From Candidatus Dojkabacteria bacterium (lineage in GTDB: Bacteria > Patescibacteriota > Dojkabacteria > J137): DNA of 6,743 nt. The stretch covers positions 1-6,743 of the forward strand of contig RFKV01000040.1 of assembly GCA_003694175.1 (NCBI GenBank), read 5' to 3'. The notes below the pieces were generated by a model that saw nothing but the letters and a program-made list of their open reading frames with translations, did not search any database and was not told where the DNA came from. The stretch's first letter is position 1; each line of letters opens with the position of its first letter. The position numbers were made by a program, and so were the translations under genes. Shown one piece after another: positions 6,372 through 6,743 of this stretch.

Positions 6372-6743
6372 TTTAAAAACGAATTTTTTGATGTAGTAAA
6401 CCTATCTGTCACCATTAGATTTTAAATTTTAACCGTGAAAATCACCAAAAGGGAAATCTTGCAATTAAATGATCACATTCTTAATCTTTAAGATAGAGTG
6501 TTTGAAGTAAGGTTAAAAAAGGAACGTATAAATAACAAAAGGAAAACCTTTCTAAACTCTAGGATTCCGACTTAACTTAGGAACAAATTGAAAAAAGACA
6601 CATTTAAAAACTCAAACTAGTTGATAACTTAAAACACAATTTTTATCACACAATTCTTAGGCTGAAAAAATTGTGTACTTCTCTATATTTGCAGACATTT
6701 TCGATGTTTAGAGATTGCGTAACTTACACATCTAGATCAACAC
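6372..6743. other. Gene-poor tail of the window
   Basis: No gene is called here. In the same phase as the small frame ending at 6371, charged, protein-like stretches recur between stops: 18 codons from GTG 6435 to TAA 6489, then 27 codons from 6492 to TAA 6573. Their Lys/Glu/Asp/Arg content resembles coding DNA, so a decayed continuation of a coiled-coil gene is possible, but the stop frequency is near random expectation. Another frame is open from 6608 to the window end (45 codons, internal ATG at 6704) and could be the 5' part of a gene beyond the window; no ribosome-binding site supports it. A small AAAGG-AAAA-CCTTT inverted repeat lies at 6538-6551. Confidence 0.4.
6634..6676. repeat. 11-bp inverted repeat with a competing internal arm
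   Basis: ACACAATTTTT (6634-6644) and AAAAATTGTGT (6666-6676) are perfect reverse complements separated by 21 nt. The loop holds a second copy of the left-arm core, ACACAATT at 6648-6655, which can pair with AATTGTGT (6669-6676) instead. The right arm therefore has two possible partners, 11 bp or 8 bp. It is not followed by a T-run, so a simple terminator is unlikely in the + direction. In the - direction the stem begins with ACACAA and its T-rich arm could act as part of a weak terminator. It may also be a protein-binding site. Confidence 0.5.

Noticed and set aside
1..6743. CRISPR array, insertion sequence, tRNA or rRNA
   Set aside because: No regularly spaced repeats, transposase motifs, terminal inverted repeats with target duplications, tRNA-like TPsiC arms or rRNA landmarks were seen.

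Overview
The window is AT-rich DNA with compact genes, all on the + strand. It holds a tryptophanyl-tRNA synthetase (trpS), an ABC-type cell-surface glycan exporter (permease plus ATPase), a large multidomain glycosyltransferase, and a small overlapping reading frame. The short TrpRS without extra domains, the sparse Shine-Dalgarno sites, and a housekeeping gene abutting a surface-polysaccharide locus fit a low-GC candidate-phyla bacterium (Patescibacteria/CPR). That assignment is inference: no rRNA or marker comparison was possible, and low-GC Firmicutes or Fusobacteria are not excluded. Standard bacterial code fits, since no in-frame TGA occurs in any gene.

Layout: 1-240 is a leader with two extended -10-like motifs. 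241-1251 is trpS. 1263-2066 is the exporter permease, 11 nt after trpS if it starts at the ATG, or overlapping the trpS stop if it starts at TTG 1248. 2100-2831 is the exporter ATPase. 2832-4089 is about 1.26 kb with no convincing gene, but with orphan ribosome-binding-site-like motifs, small inverted repeats and, at its 3' end, a repeat cluster and a possible promoter. 4090-6228 is a 712-aa protein: a degenerate FkbM-methyltransferase-like N-terminus, a coiled coil, and a GT4-type glycosyltransferase C-terminus. 6183-6371 is a 62-codon frame overlapping its end in the -1 phase. 6372-6743 is a gene-poor tail with a strong inverted repeat.

How it works together: the permease and ATPase should form a Wzm/Wzt (KpsM/KpsT, TagG/TagH) exporter that moves an undecaprenyl-linked glycan across the membrane. 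The glycosyltransferase probably helps build that glycan in the cytoplasm. The ATPase is the short form with no C-terminal glycan-binding domain. trpS is probably unrelated in function and merely co-transcribed. The points most worth a second look are the FkbM-like domain that has lost its recognisable SAM-binding motifs, the A7 tract joining the glycosyltransferase to the small -1 frame, and the large gene-free spacer inside a surface-glycan locus.
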